Of a stretch of 64,000 nucleotides of DNA, positions 18,851 through 30,095 are shown piece by piece. The stretch is taken from NCBI GenBank assembly GCA_947184155.2, contig CAMXCT020001413.1, positions 600,001 to 664,000 of the forward strand. Reading direction: 5' to 3'. Source of the stretch: Cladocopium goreaui. Lineage: Eukaryota; Sar; Dinophyceae; Suessiales; Symbiodiniaceae. The notes under the pieces were generated by a model that was given only the letters and a program-made list of their open reading frames with translations, did not search any database and was not told the DNA's origin. The number at the start of each line of letters is the position of its first letter. Within the stretch, counting starts at the first letter, position 1. A program made the position numbers and the translations under genes.

Positions 18851-19366
18851 GTGTGTGTGTGGAACATCTGAAAAGATGTAAAACTTCTAACTCATGCACT
18901 GATTGTCATGATTGGCTTCTTTTTTTATTTTGGACTTTTGCCGTCGTTACATTTGTTTAGATGCAGGGGGGCACAGAAGGCCCATAGAGCTGTGCCCAAC
19001 GAAGCTCTCTATGGTGTCCTTAGGATATCCAGGCTGATCACCTGGACGTACCTGCACTCGTTTTGAATCAATTTGACTGTCATGGGACGTGGCTAACCCA
19101 AGAACCACCATGCCGTTTTCAAACAACCTGATTTCCAAGTTCTCGTTTGCACGGTTTTCGCAATCTGAATCACAAATGTCACTAGAGGATGAACACGCTG
19201 CTTCAGAACAAGTTAATCCTTCGAGCAAGGACGCAGAAAGTTAATCTTCGCAGAGTATCTCACTTCCAATCATCAAACCACTCCTCTCAGGTTTACTGAG
19301 GTGTTTTTTGCACGTACGATGCATTCCACATCAATAATTCGATAAGCTATTTCTGAGCAAGTGTGT
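18851..19366 (+). repeat. Element 1, 3' terminal repeat (family A)
   Basis: Direct copy of 8111-8624 with the H1-H4 structured motif intact. By eye the differences are C/T, G/T, G/A, T/C and G/C substitutions plus short length changes near the start and in a T-run. It ends AGCAAGTGTGTGT, where the 16-bp satellite resumes. Confidence 0.9.
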
Positions 19367-20660
19367 GTAACAGCTTCTCTGTGTAAATGCTTCTCTGTGT
19401 AAGGGCTTCGCTGTGTAAAAGCTTCTCTGTGTAAATGCTTCTCTGTGTAAGGGCTTCTCTGTGTAAAAGCTTCTCTGTGTAAAAGCTGGCTCTGTGTAAA
19501 AGCTTCCGTGCGTAAAAGCTTCTCTGTGTAAGTGCTTCTCTGTGTAAGGGCTTCTCTGTGTAAAAGCTTCTCTGTGTAAAAGCTGGCTCTGTGTAAAAGC
19601 TTCTCTGTGTAAATGATTCTTTGTGTAAATGCTTCTCTGTGTAAAAGTTTGCTGTGTGTAAAAGCTCCTCTGTGTAAATGCTTCTCTGTGTAAGGGCTTC
19701 TCTGTGTGAAAGCTTGCTGTGTGCAAAACCTTCTGTGGGCAAAAGCTTCTCTGTGTAGTGTAAAAGTTTGCTGTGTGTAAAAGCTTCTGTGTGTAACAGC
19801 TTCTCTGTGTAAATGCTTCTCTGTGTAAGGGCGTCGCTGTGCAAAAGCTGGCTGTGTGTAAATGCTTCTGTGTGTAACAGCTTCTCTGTGTAAATGCTTC
19901 TCTGTGTAAGGGCTTCGCTGTGTAAAAGCTTCTCTGTGTAAATGCTTCTCTGTGTAAGGGCTTCTCTGTGTAAAAGCTTCTCTGTGTAAAAGCTGGCTCT
20001 GTGTAAAAGCTTCCGTGCGTAAAAGCTTCTCTGTGTAAGTGCTTCTCTGTGTAAGGGCTTCTCTGTGTAAAAGCTTCCCTGTGTAAAAGCTGGCTCTGTG
20101 TAAAAGCTTCTCTGTGTAAATGATTCTTTGTGTAAATGCTTCTCTGTGTAAAAGTTTGCTGTGTGTAAAAGCTCCTCTGTGTAAATGCTTCTCTGTGTAA
20201 AAGCTTCTCTGTGTAAAAGCTTCTCTGTGTGAAAGCTTGTGTGTGCAAAAGCTTGTCTGTGTAAAAACTTCCCTGTGTGAAAGTTTGCTGTGTGTAAGAA
20301 AATCTGTGTGTAAAAGGTGGCGGTGTGTAAAAGCTTCTGTGTGTAAATGCTTCTCCGTGTAAGGGCTTCTCTGTGTAAAAGTTTGCTCTGTGTAAAAGCT
20401 TTCTGTGAAGAAAAGATTCCCTAACTTTGTGTAAAAGCTTCTCTGTGTAAAAGTTTCTGTGTGTAAAAGCTTCTCTGTGTGAAAGCTTCTCTGTGTAAGA
20501 GCTTGCTCTGTGTAAAAGCTGGCCGTGTGTAAAAGTTTGCTCTGTGTAAAAGCTTCTGTGTGTAAAGGATTCTCCGTGTGAAAGCTTGCTGTGTGTTCAT
20601 GCTTCGCTGTGTAAAAGCCTTTCTGTGTAGGATCTTTTGTGCGTGAAGGCTTGCTGTGTG
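19367..20660 (+). repeat. 16-bp satellite, right flank of element 1
   Basis: The longest array of the GCTTCTCTGTGTAAA family in the window, about 1.3 kb. It shows a higher-order repeat: a block near 19374-19720 recurs almost unchanged near 19873-20200 (about 500 bp period). The 537- and 305-codon minus-strand frames are repeat translations. Confidence 0.95.
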
Positions 20661-22934
20661 CATCCCAATGCACCCACGGGTCAGAGACCGTGCTAACAAT
20701 TACTCTGAACTTTTCGTGTCGTCTGCATGGAAAAAACTGCTGCGGTGTCTTGTTGGGTTTGGGAAAGAGATTGAATTGCAAGTGTAAGAAAAACTGATGA
20801 GAGGTCAGATGTTTTGACATGAGATGAACAACCATGAAATACCACAAGAGAGCAAGTTGATTTCGAAGAAAATGAAAAGACACCAAGTGAGCTGAGATAA
20901 GATGACATGAGGTGCGAAGAGCTGAGATGAGGTGCGAAGAGCTGAGATGAGGTGAAAAAACTCAGAAGACATGAGATGAGTTGAGATGAGATGGGATGAC
21001 ACAGACTGCGGTGACAGTGGGATGCAGTGAGCAATTTCCAAGAGAAGCTGCGATGCGATGAGATCAGATGAAATGAGAAAAGATTCAACATTCGAAAGAC
21101 AGACAAGTCAAGAGCCTGTTGCCACGAAGCACAGGAGGCTTGCCTGTCACCTATACACACAGCCTTTGCTCCGCTCTATAGGCTATACGCGTTTCAAATT
21201 TGAAACTTCCGCCCCCGGCTTGCCCGGGTACTACTTGTATATGTGGATATATGTGGATAATGCTTTCTGAGATTCTCGTGTGCTAACAATTTCATTCGTC
21301 TGAATGAACGTGTTGGACAGCGTGATGATTACCACTGCGTGGTGTACCTGCGTAACTTTCGTGGCTCCAGGCTCTTGTAGCCAAGGTCACCAGGGAGTTG
21401 CAAGGCACCAGCTAATTCCCCCGCCCTCCCATCCCAAATCTGAATTGAAACAGCATGTCGGGCACACTGGGTTTGGGAATACGAGGGGCCCCACTTCACA
21501 GGGTAGTGCCTTGAGGTGCAGGTCGTGGGTCCCACCACATCCGCTTATACATGTTTACATAGTGCCCAAACATATGGGGTTTTAAGCCCAGTACGGCAGA
21601 GAGTGTGCATATTTTTGTTGCATTTCAAGACACGGGTAACTTGTGGTGTGCGAACTTGTCGCTTCATGCAGAGCGCTGCAAGTTTCCAAGTATTGTTCTT
21701 GCAGCAATTGGGGAGCATGCAATCTAGCCTGCCGTGTAGGTTTCGATTTCTTCCCTGTCGCCGTGTGCAAAGTCGACAAGGGTTTCTTTTCCTCCACCCT
21801 TTCGGACAGCGCCCGCTCGTCGTAATCAAACATTTCCCAGGACCTTTGTTCGGAGAAACTGAAATTTCATAGTTTTTTTAGAAGGCTCTGCGTCATTTCG
21901 TGCCTACATACGTCCCTCGAAATTTCGTTCGCTGGTGAAAATAAGTGCTGTCCTTCCGACGTTGCTTCTGATACTTTTTGGACATAAATCGACGCATTGT
22001 TGACATGATTGCCCGCAAAGGAGCTGGTCCTTGGTCCCACAATTTTTTAGACAATGCGAAAGAAATTGATGCAACGCTTTTGTGTCATGCCTGTCTCCAT
22101 GTTTCTTGTTTCCAAAATTGAGCTGCAGAGCTAAGGCTGGATCACCCTGCCGTTGTGTGCAGGGTGTGTGCTTCTCCTTGTTCGAGCGCTTCAAGGATAT
22201 GTGCAGAAACTGTTGCTTGAAGCATCATGCGACTGTTTTAATTCTCTTTCGTCCTTCAGCTTCATTCATCTCTGATTGCGTTCCCTTTAGGAGAGCCGGC
22301 AGCATTTGTTCATCCTCCAAGCACGAGGAGCCTTTTCTACCGCAGTTGCTGTTGCGGCCTGCGATTTGTTGATCTTCTTGTCTTGTGTCTGTTGACATTG
22401 TGATCCTGGGAAGCTTTCCGCCTTAGTGTGGCTTTTCAGCTTATCTCTTATTTGCTTGCACTCTGCTAGGGATCATCTGGGGTTAGCTGCAGATTTCATA
22501 TTTGTTGCCATCAATTGCTGAATTTATGATGCTGCCTGTTGTACGGATCCCCTGTGTCTCTTCTGTCCATCGTACATGTGGCCGGCTGATTCTTCTTCTC
22601 GTTATCTAAAGAATATATATATATATATTGAAAATAGCGAGATAGTATAAACACTCATAATTACTTTTTGGGCCAAACTGACCCAAAACTGTGGCTAAAG
22701 GGATGGTAGAACCACCGGCAGAAGGGCCGACGCAACTCAAGAAACCCGAATCTTGGGTTTTGTGGCCGGCAAACTGAGCGGCAGAACCTGTGGTTAACAC
22801 TGTGGGAACGAAAAGCCATGGCATTTGTGCCGGCAAGTCGTATGGCAGAGCATCCGAAGCAGTGATGGACAAGCAACTTTCTCATAGTATAACCCTAAGG
22901 CAACTTCCGCCCCGCCTCGTGGGGCTACTACTGG
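20661..22934. other. No recognised gene; GAGATGAG repeats and an (AT)n
   Basis: At about 20880-21065 lie imperfect GAGCTGAGATGAGGTGCGAA repeats. A short (AT)n run sits at 22616-22630. The rest looks like unique DNA. Several open frames of 70-155 codons occur on both strands, but none shows a domain I recognise or a convincing coding composition. Confidence 0.5.
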
Positions 22935-23850
22935 TATGTATTGTATGTATTGTATTGTATGAAAGTGTGGTATGTATCGCATGTAATGATTGCAATGTGT
23001 GTAATGTATGTTTGTATGTTTTGTATGTTTTGTATGTTTTGTATCTTTTGTATCTTATGTATGTATGTATGTATGTATGTATGCGTATGCAATGTATGGA
23101 ATGCATTACAGACATGTAATGCATGTAATGCGTGTAGTGCATGTAATGAATGTCATGCATGTAATGAATGTAATGCATGTAGTGCATGTAACGCACATAA
23201 TGCATGTAATGCACGTAATTCATGTGTAATGCATGAAATGGATGTAATGCATGTAATGCAACGCATGTAATGCACGTATTTAATGCATGTAATGTATGAA
23301 ATGGATGTAATGCATGTAATGCATGCAACGCATGTAATGCACGTAATGCATGTAATGCATGAAATGGATGTAATGCATGTAATGCGTGTAATGCATGTAA
23401 TGCAAGCATTGGATGTAGTCCATGTAATGCATGTAGTGTATGTAATGTATGTAATGTATGTAATGTATGTAATGTATGTAATGTATGCACTGTAGTATAT
23501 GTACTGTATGTAATGCATGCAATGCCTGTAATGTATGTATGTAGTGTATGTATTTTGTGTATTGTATTTTTGTATTGTATGTAAATACGGTATTGTATGT
23601 ATTGTCTTGTATGTTTTGGATTGTATTTGTTCTTGTTTTTGTATTGTATGTATTGTTTTGTATGTATTGTAATGTATGTATTGCATTGTATGTATTGCAT
23701 TGTATGTATTGCATTGTATGTATTGTATTGTATTTGTTTTTGAATTTGTATTGTATTGTATTGTATGTATGTGTGTGGGTATGTCTGTGTGTGTATGTAA
23801 GTGTATGTGTCTGTACGTGTATGTATGTTAATGTGTATGTGTTGGAGTGA
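22935..23850 (+). repeat. TGTAATGCA / TGTATTGTA repeat tract
   Basis: ATGTAATGC and GTATGTATT units about 9-10 bp long run for 900 bases, changing gradually from TGTAATGCATG to TATTGTATG. All long open frames here (Met-His-Val or Tyr-Ile-Thr-His polymers) are repeat translations. Confidence 0.9.
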
Positions 23851-24109
23851 CCCCCCCCACTAACAGTGGAATAATGGATTTTAATTGTAACTTCCCAGAC
23901 AAAATTGCACAACAACCCAGGGACCAAAACCACAAACAATTTGAGAGGCCCAATCTTCTCAATCCAAATTTTTCTGATGTTGAACCGAAGTATGAAATCA
24001 CTCTGGGGGCAGCCTACTTGGAACCAGATCAAATCTATTCAGTTGGAGCTTGCAGAGATTTTGTTGGATAAAATCCCTTTTGGGCAAAGGGAAAGGCAGC
24101 AGTGCAGGG

Positions 24110-24690
24110 ACGAGTTTGCTAAGGGACAAATTTTGCTAAGGGACTAATTTTGCTCAGGGACAAGTTTTGCTAAGGGACAAATTTGGCTAAGGGACAAGTT
24201 TTGCTAAGGGACAAATTTTGCTAAAGGGAAAATTTTGCTAAGGGACAAATTTTTCAGTGACAAGTTTTGCTAAGGGACAAATTGTGCTAAGGGGCAATTT
24301 TTGCTAAGGGACAAATTTTGATAAAGAGAAAATTTGGCTAAGGGACAAATTTTTGAGTGACAAGGTTTGCTAAGGAACAAATTTTGCTAAGGGACACGTT
24401 TTGCTAAGGGACAAATTTTGCTAAGGGGCAAATTTTGCTCAGGGACAAATTTTGCTAAGGGACAAATTTTGCTCAGGGACAAGTTTTGCTAAGGGACAAA
24501 TTTTGCTAAGGGACAAATTTTGCTAAGGGGCAAATTTTGCTCAGGAGCAAGTTTTGCTAAGGGACAAATTTTGCTAAGGGACAAGTTTTGCTAAGGGACA
24601 AATTGTGCTGCTAAGGGGCAAATTTTTCAGTGACAAGTTTTGCTAAGGGACAAATTTTGCTAAGGGACAAATTTTGCTAAGGGAAAACCC
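24110..24690 (+). repeat. 17-bp tandem repeat (AAGGGACAAATTTTGCT)
   Basis: More than thirty units of AAGGGACAA(A/G)TTTTGCT with indels, some with TTCAGTGACAAG in place of the core. The array is preceded at 24060-24110 by the same words in non-repeated form. Confidence 0.9.
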
Positions 24691-24784
24691 TTGCTTGATG
24701 TTGTGTTTTTTTTTGTGCCCTCGGCCGTGCTTTTGGAAAAGGTAGAAAATATCAAAAGCACAACTTCCCATGCAAAAAGAGCAC

Positions 24785-25125
24785 AAAAAGTGCACAACTT
24801 CCCTGATGATTTGATCACAAAAATTAGCACAACAAACAGCACAACTAACCACAAGAAAAAGCACAACAAAACCCACAACGTTTAGGCTTAAAGAGTACAA
24901 CTTCCCTGATCATTTTTGCACAACAACAAGCCAAGGAAAAAGAAACATCTAATTGATTTTATTCTTGGCACCGACCACAACTTCATCAACAAAAAAACAC
25001 AAAAAGTGCACAACTTCCCTGATGATTTGACCACAAAAATTAGCACAACAAACAGCACAACTAACCACAAGAAAAAGCACAAAAAATACCACAGCGTTTA
25101 GGCTTAAAAAGCACAACTTCCCAGC
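24785..25125 (+). repeat. Direct duplication of about 115 bp, offset 215 bp
   Basis: AAAAAGTGCACAACTTCCCT, GATGATTTGA(T/C)CACAAAAAT and CACAACTAACCACAAGAAAA occur at about 24787-24900 and again at about 25002-25115. The text is built from CACAAC words with no coding signal. Confidence 0.8.
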
Positions 25126-25905
25126 CCAAAAGTTTACAACCGCAGCCCCCCCCAAATCCCCAGGTTGTCCTGAACCTGCAGTCGGCTAGGGCCTGCCAGC
25201 CCAGCCTGAGCCTAGATCCTGCTTGAGGGCCGTGCCACCCGTTAGTGTGGCCAGTTCTGGCACCCGTTAGTGTGGCCAGCTCTGTTAGTGTGGCCATCTC
25301 TGGCACCTGTTAGTGTGAAGCCCCAGGTTAGCTTGAACACCAGGCAGCCAAGTCAATGAAATGATTCGTGTGATTCATATGATTCGATATGAAAAACCTT
25401 CGGCCAATGATACTTTTAAACTGAGAAGCAAAGCTTTTCAAAGTAAAGACTAGGGTGTGTCAGAGTATCAGCACACATGATTCTGTCGCATGCGTCATAT
25501 GTAATGAGATATGATTGTTTTTTTCTGTGATAAGTCATATTAGTCATGAAGAAATTTTATCCAACAAAATCACTCTGGGGGCAGCCTACAAAGCATAAAC
25601 CCATTTATTTGGTGGGCCTCCCTTGGTTCGATAGGATGGTGCATAATCAGAGTCCCTGTACTGGATTGCCCAGGATTTTTCAATATACAGACCTAAGCTC
25701 TCATTGGCCTTTTCCGGTCAAAGTATATACAAACCCAACTTCTTTATGAACTATTGGGTTCATGCAGTGAAAAACCCAACTTCTTTGTGGGTTGGTAGAC
25801 TGACAAAATGTGCCAACCCAACTTCTCAATGGCAGGGTCCATCGTGCTTGTGCTTTTTTTTGTGGTCTGGATTGTGGTGACTGTTAGTGTAAGGGGGGAC
25901 AGTCC
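25126..25905. other. No recognised gene
   Basis: AATCACTCTGGGGGCAGCCTAC at about 25568 is a second copy of text at about 23996. GTTAGTGTGGCCAG(C/T)TCTG(G) occurs three times at about 25240-25300, and CCCAACTTCTTTATGAAC-like repeats at about 25730-25830. Nothing protein-like. Confidence 0.5.
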
Positions 25906-25911
25906 AATGTA

Positions 25912-25972
<61 letters not shown>

Positions 25973-25991
25973 GTATGTGTATGTGTCTGTA

Positions 25992-26032
<41 letters not shown>

Positions 26033-26033
26033 A

Positions 26034-26074
<41 letters not shown>

Positions 26075-26075
26075 A

Positions 26076-26124
<49 letters not shown>

Positions 26125-26143
26125 GTATGTGTATGTGTCTGTA

Positions 26144-26212
<69 letters not shown>

Positions 26213-26237
26213 GTATGTGTATGTGTATGTGTGTATA

Positions 26238-26270
<33 letters not shown>

Positions 26271-26271
26271 A

Positions 26272-26332
<61 letters not shown>

Positions 26333-26351
26333 GTATGTGTATGTGTCTGTA

Positions 26352-26392
<41 letters not shown>

Positions 26393-26393
26393 A

Positions 26394-26434
<41 letters not shown>

Positions 26435-27312
26435 ATGTGTATTGTGTATGTTGTATGTGTAGGGGTATGTGGTATGTGTATGTGTATGTATGTGTATGTG
26501 GTTGTGTTGTATGTGTATGTTGTTATGTGGATGTGATGTGTATGGGTATGTGGTGTATGTGTATGTGTATGTGTTATTGTGGGTATGTGATGTGTATGGG
26601 GTATATGTATGTGTATGTGTATGTGTATGTGTATAGGTATGTGTATGTGTATGTGTATTGTGTATGTGTATATGTATGTATATGTTTGTATATGTATGTA
26701 TATGTATGTATATGTATGTATATGTATGTATATGTATGTATATGTATGTATATGTATGTATATGTATGTATATGTATGTATATGTATGTATATGTATGTA
26801 TATGTATGTAATATGTACTAGTATATGTATGTATATGTATGTTTATGTATGCGTATGTATGTGTATGTATGTGTATGTATGTGTATGTATGTGTATGTAT
26901 GTGTATGTATGTGTATGTATGTGTATGTATGTGTATGTATGTGTATGTATGTGGATGTATGTGTATGTATGTGTATGTATGTGTATGTATGTGTATGTAT
27001 GTGTATGTATGTGTATGTATGTGTATGTATGTGTATGTATGTGTATGTATGTGTATGTATGTGTATGTATGTGTATGTATGTGTATGTATGTGCATGTAA
27101 AATTAGGTATTGTTATATGTATGTATATGTATGTATATGTATGTATATGTATATGTATGTATGTATGTCTGTGTATGTATGTCTGTGTATGTATGTACGC
27201 ATGTTTGTTTGTATGTTTGTATGTGTATGTATGTGTATGTATGTGTATGTATGTGTATATGTATGCATGTATGCATGTTTGCATGCATGCATATATGTAT
27301 GTATGTGTGTAT
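25906..27312 (+). repeat. (TATGTG)n and (TATGTATG)n microsatellites
   Basis: TATGTG hexamers to about 26450, a degenerate segment to 26640, then TATATGTATG and TGTATGTA units to 27310. Alternating purine-pyrimidine DNA of this length can adopt Z-like or slipped structures. All the Met-Cys-Val-Tyr and Ile-His-Thr-Tyr open frames come from it. Confidence 0.95.
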
Positions 27313-29425
27313 CAATATTTAGTGCTTTTGAACACGCGCAGTCCTATTGAACACGCCCAGTCCCGCAGAAAACTTGACCAGCCCAGATGATGGTTCCATG
27401 TCTTGCCAATGCTTCCTGTTAGAATGAAGGCGGTTCATCAAAGCAGGTAACAACTTGGCGTCTTGGTTTGGTACTTTCTCTAGCAGAATCATTGAAATAG
27501 AGGACGGACACCAGAGTGGAAGGTCATGCAGGCAACGCAAAGCAACCCTAATTTGCTACTATAAATGGTGCTAATGGGGCAAGAATCAGAAAGTTCTGAT
27601 AGTGCCGCCAGTGCCGAAAGTGCCATCGTTTCACAGCATTATCATTTGCTGAGTTTGCTGCCTGTTTGCTGCGTTGAGGCTTCACCGGACTGCTAGAGGA
27701 GCAGAAGGTGATGAAAGTGCTGAGTCCCTCAGGCGTCGGGCCAGGGAGTGACCAGGTAGTAATCTTCAGGTGAGGTGGCAAGTGGACTCAAATTGAGCGA
27801 ATTGCAGGTGAACAGATTCTGTCAGTGTTGTTGTAGACTCCTTCCATTTTGTTCTCTGATGTGAGTCTTCTGTGCAGAAGTACGGCAATAGCCATTGCAA
27901 TTTGTCGCATTTCTCATTGGCAAAGGGCACGTTCTTCCCTTGGGCTTTCACATTTGATGTTCGTCTCTGTTTTTCCAGGACGGTTGTTTGTTGCTATGAA
28001 GTGCAACATATACCCAAAACCTGCCTGGCTGGTGTAGAGATATTTGCGAGTGATGCTTTAAGCTACTTCAAAGATAGTTTCTGCTTCCGAATCAGTGCTG
28101 TAGCTGCAGCCTTAGCGCACTTCAGGGCGCGGGTTGCGCAACTGGAGATGAAATTGGCCGAAAAGCTTTTGACACCGGATGACGTGCCAGAGGAGCCTTT
28201 TCGGGGTCGGTTTTCAGTCCACTTGCAGTGACGTTGCCGTGTTTCGATGTTCTCTAGTGAGGGGCCGGGTTAGATTTGTTTATTTCCCTTGCATATCGCG
28301 CTGTGTTGAGTTCATACTTTCAGTCGTCTTGTGCCAGTAGTACCTGCATGAGGCGGGGCGGAAGTTGCCTTGGGGTTCTGCAACAAGACTTTTCTCATCT
28401 ATAGAACTTGCATGCGCCGGACGAACCTGTTGCGGTGTTGTTGTCCAAGAACATGCCCTGCGCGCGACCTCGGTGCAATGCAACTCCAAGCGAACACTTT
28501 CTTTACACTTCACACTGCGCTCTTCACAGCCCACACTTCACACTTCACACTTGCACTTCGCACTCCACACTTCATCTCATCTCAAATCATGTGAGCTCTT
28601 CTCACCTCATCTCACCTCATCTCAGCTCTTCTCATCTCACCCCATCTCTTCTCACATGTCACCTAAGTAAGTTCTTCTCAACTGTTTTCATCTCATCCGG
28701 GCACTGATCAACCTTTCTCATCTCCTCAAAGGTCTTCTCAACTCATCGCAGCTGTTCCTTGTATGCTTCCAGCAATGTTTCTGTCGATGTAATTGGTGCC
28801 ACCGCAAATCGATCCAACAGCCACTGTAGTCCTAAGTAGTTTAGCTTGCTTGATATTTTGGCTTCCATTTTTTGAAGGAAGAGCGCGCCCCGTCTGTGCT
28901 GCAACCACTGACCCTTGGCTGACGGTGATTGTGGAGGAATATCTTGATTAGTTATTTCGCTCAATTAAATTAATTATGTTTTTTTTGTTTTCGCTGAGGG
29001 CTGCCCATTCCTCATTTCGTCCAAATCAATCCATTTGCTAAGGGTAGATGCTGCAGTGAAGGAGGTCCCTGAGTTACAAGCCGTGGAAGACGCGAGGATG
29101 GGCATGACTGAGGACAAGATGTCGCTTCGGACGGCATTATGATTGTTGACGGCAGTTTATGTTCAGTAAAGTTGTGCGCTTTGTCCACTCACCTTGCCAT
29201 GCAAGACGAGACGAAAGTTGAAAGCAAGAACTATATAGAACTATACAGATTAATTATACCTGTCGGGTTTGAAACGTCAAAAAGCCGTTTACAATGTGCA
29301 AGGGGCAACAAGATGGCATGGCGAAGGTCAGGAACATCCTGCTGTTTGGTGCGTATAAGAATGCCCTTGGCGTTCAATCCTCTAGCGCTGAGCTCCATTA
29401 AGGTCTCTCTTGCGAAGGCGCGCGG
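27313..29425. other. Mostly unrecognised DNA
   Basis: Unique-looking sequence with one possible exon (next entry). A CTTCTCATCTCACCTCAT-type repeat occurs at about 28480-28760, related in style to 1083-1437. No domain recognised. Confidence 0.45.
28050..28231 (+). CDS. Possible exon or short ORF, unrecognised
   Basis: The last 60 codons of an open frame ending in TGA at 28229-28231 have balanced, protein-like composition: AVAAALAHFRARVAQLEMKL and AEKLLTPDDVPEEPFRGRF, suggesting an amphipathic helix with an acidic linker. There is no homologue I know. An intron acceptor may lie upstream, but I cannot place it with confidence. Confidence 0.2.
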
Positions 29426-29429
29426 GCAC

Positions 29430-29998
29430 ACACACACACACACACACACCCACACCCACACCCACACGCACACGCACACGCACACGCACACGCACACGCA
29501 CACGCACACGCACACGCACACGCACACGCACACGCACACGCACACGCACACGCACACGCACACGCACACGCACACACACGCACACGCACACACACACGCA
29601 CTCACACATTCGTCTGTCCGTCTGTCTGTTTGTCTGTTTGTCTGTTTGTCGGTCTGTCATTCCGTCCGTCTGTCTCTCTGTCTCTCTGTCTCTCTGCCTC
29701 TTTGTCGCTCTGTCGCTCTGTCGCTCTGTCGCTCTGTCGGTCTGGCGGTCTGTCGGTCGGTCTGTCGGTCTGTCGGTCTGTCGGTCTGTCGGTCTGGCGG
29801 TCTGGCGGTCTGTCGGTCTGTCGGTCTGTCGGTCTGTCGGTCTGTCGGTCTGTCGGTCGGTCTGCCTGTCTGCCTGTCTGCCTGTCTGCCTGTCTGCCTG
29901 TCTGCCTGTCTGCCTGTCTGCCTGTCTGCCTGCCTGCCTGCCTGCCTGCCTGGCTGTCTGTCTGTCTGTCTGTCTGCCTGCCTGTGTGTATGATTTTT
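29430..29998 (+). repeat. (CACACG)n followed by (CTGT)n
   Basis: 29430-29610 is (CACACG)n with CACACA and CACACC edges. 29610-29990 is an imperfect (CTGT)n, (CTGTCGGT)n and (CTGCCTGT)n array. The 284-codon frame through it (Thr-His, then Ser-Val-Cys-Leu) is repeat translation. Confidence 0.95.
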
Positions 29999-30095
29999 TG
30001 ACTCTTTGATTCTTTGATTTGTTGCTCGTTTGCTTGTTGATTGTTTGGTTGTTTCTTTATTCGTTCGGTCGTTCGTTCATTCGTTTTTTTTGGTC

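Larger units (their letters stand above)
8111..19366 (+). mobile_element. Element 1: 11.3-kb multi-ORF GIY-YIG/RT retroelement with pseudo-LTRs
   Basis: The element is bounded by direct repeats (8111-8624 and 18851-19366) and inserted in the 16-bp satellite. In order it holds a conserved leader, ORF1 (Arg/Ser-rich plus an HGTS domain), ORF2, a small in-frame ORF2', the GIY-YIG/RT ORF, ORF4 (NLS plus Myb/SANT), ORF5 and ORF6. An N-terminal GIY-YIG joined to an RT is the permuted layout of Naiad/Chlamys-type Penelope-like elements; long terminal repeats and no integrase also fit that group. Six or more ORFs over 11 kb is much larger than the few-kb size usual for the group. ORFs are preceded by C/T-rich tracts ending in AG, which suggests trans-spliced messages. 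The terminal repeats differ by about five substitutions and a few short indels by eye, so insertion is fairly recent. Frameshifts in ORF1, ORF2, ORF4 and ORF6 and three in-frame TGAs leave current activity uncertain. Confidence 0.8.

Noticed and set aside
8111-19366. Classical LTR retrotransposon (Copia, Gypsy) or DIRS element
   Set aside because: No integrase, aspartic protease, RNase H or tyrosine recombinase motifs were seen, the terminal repeats lack TG...CA ends, and the endonuclease is GIY-YIG.
19367-20660. CRISPR-like array
   Set aside because: Units are contiguous without unique spacers, and the genome is eukaryotic.
19273-20886. 537-codon minus-strand open frame
   Set aside because: It is translation of the 16-bp satellite; the peptide is a 16-residue repeat and the same word is open on several frames.
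25808-27390. Long Met-Cys-Val-Tyr and Ile-His-Thr-Tyr open frames
   Set aside because: Pure (TATGTG)n and (TATGTATG)n microsatellite translated in stop-free frames.
29139-30001. 284-codon open frame with Thr-His then Ser-Val-Cys-Leu polymers
   Set aside because: Caused by (CACACG)n and (CTGT)n microsatellites.
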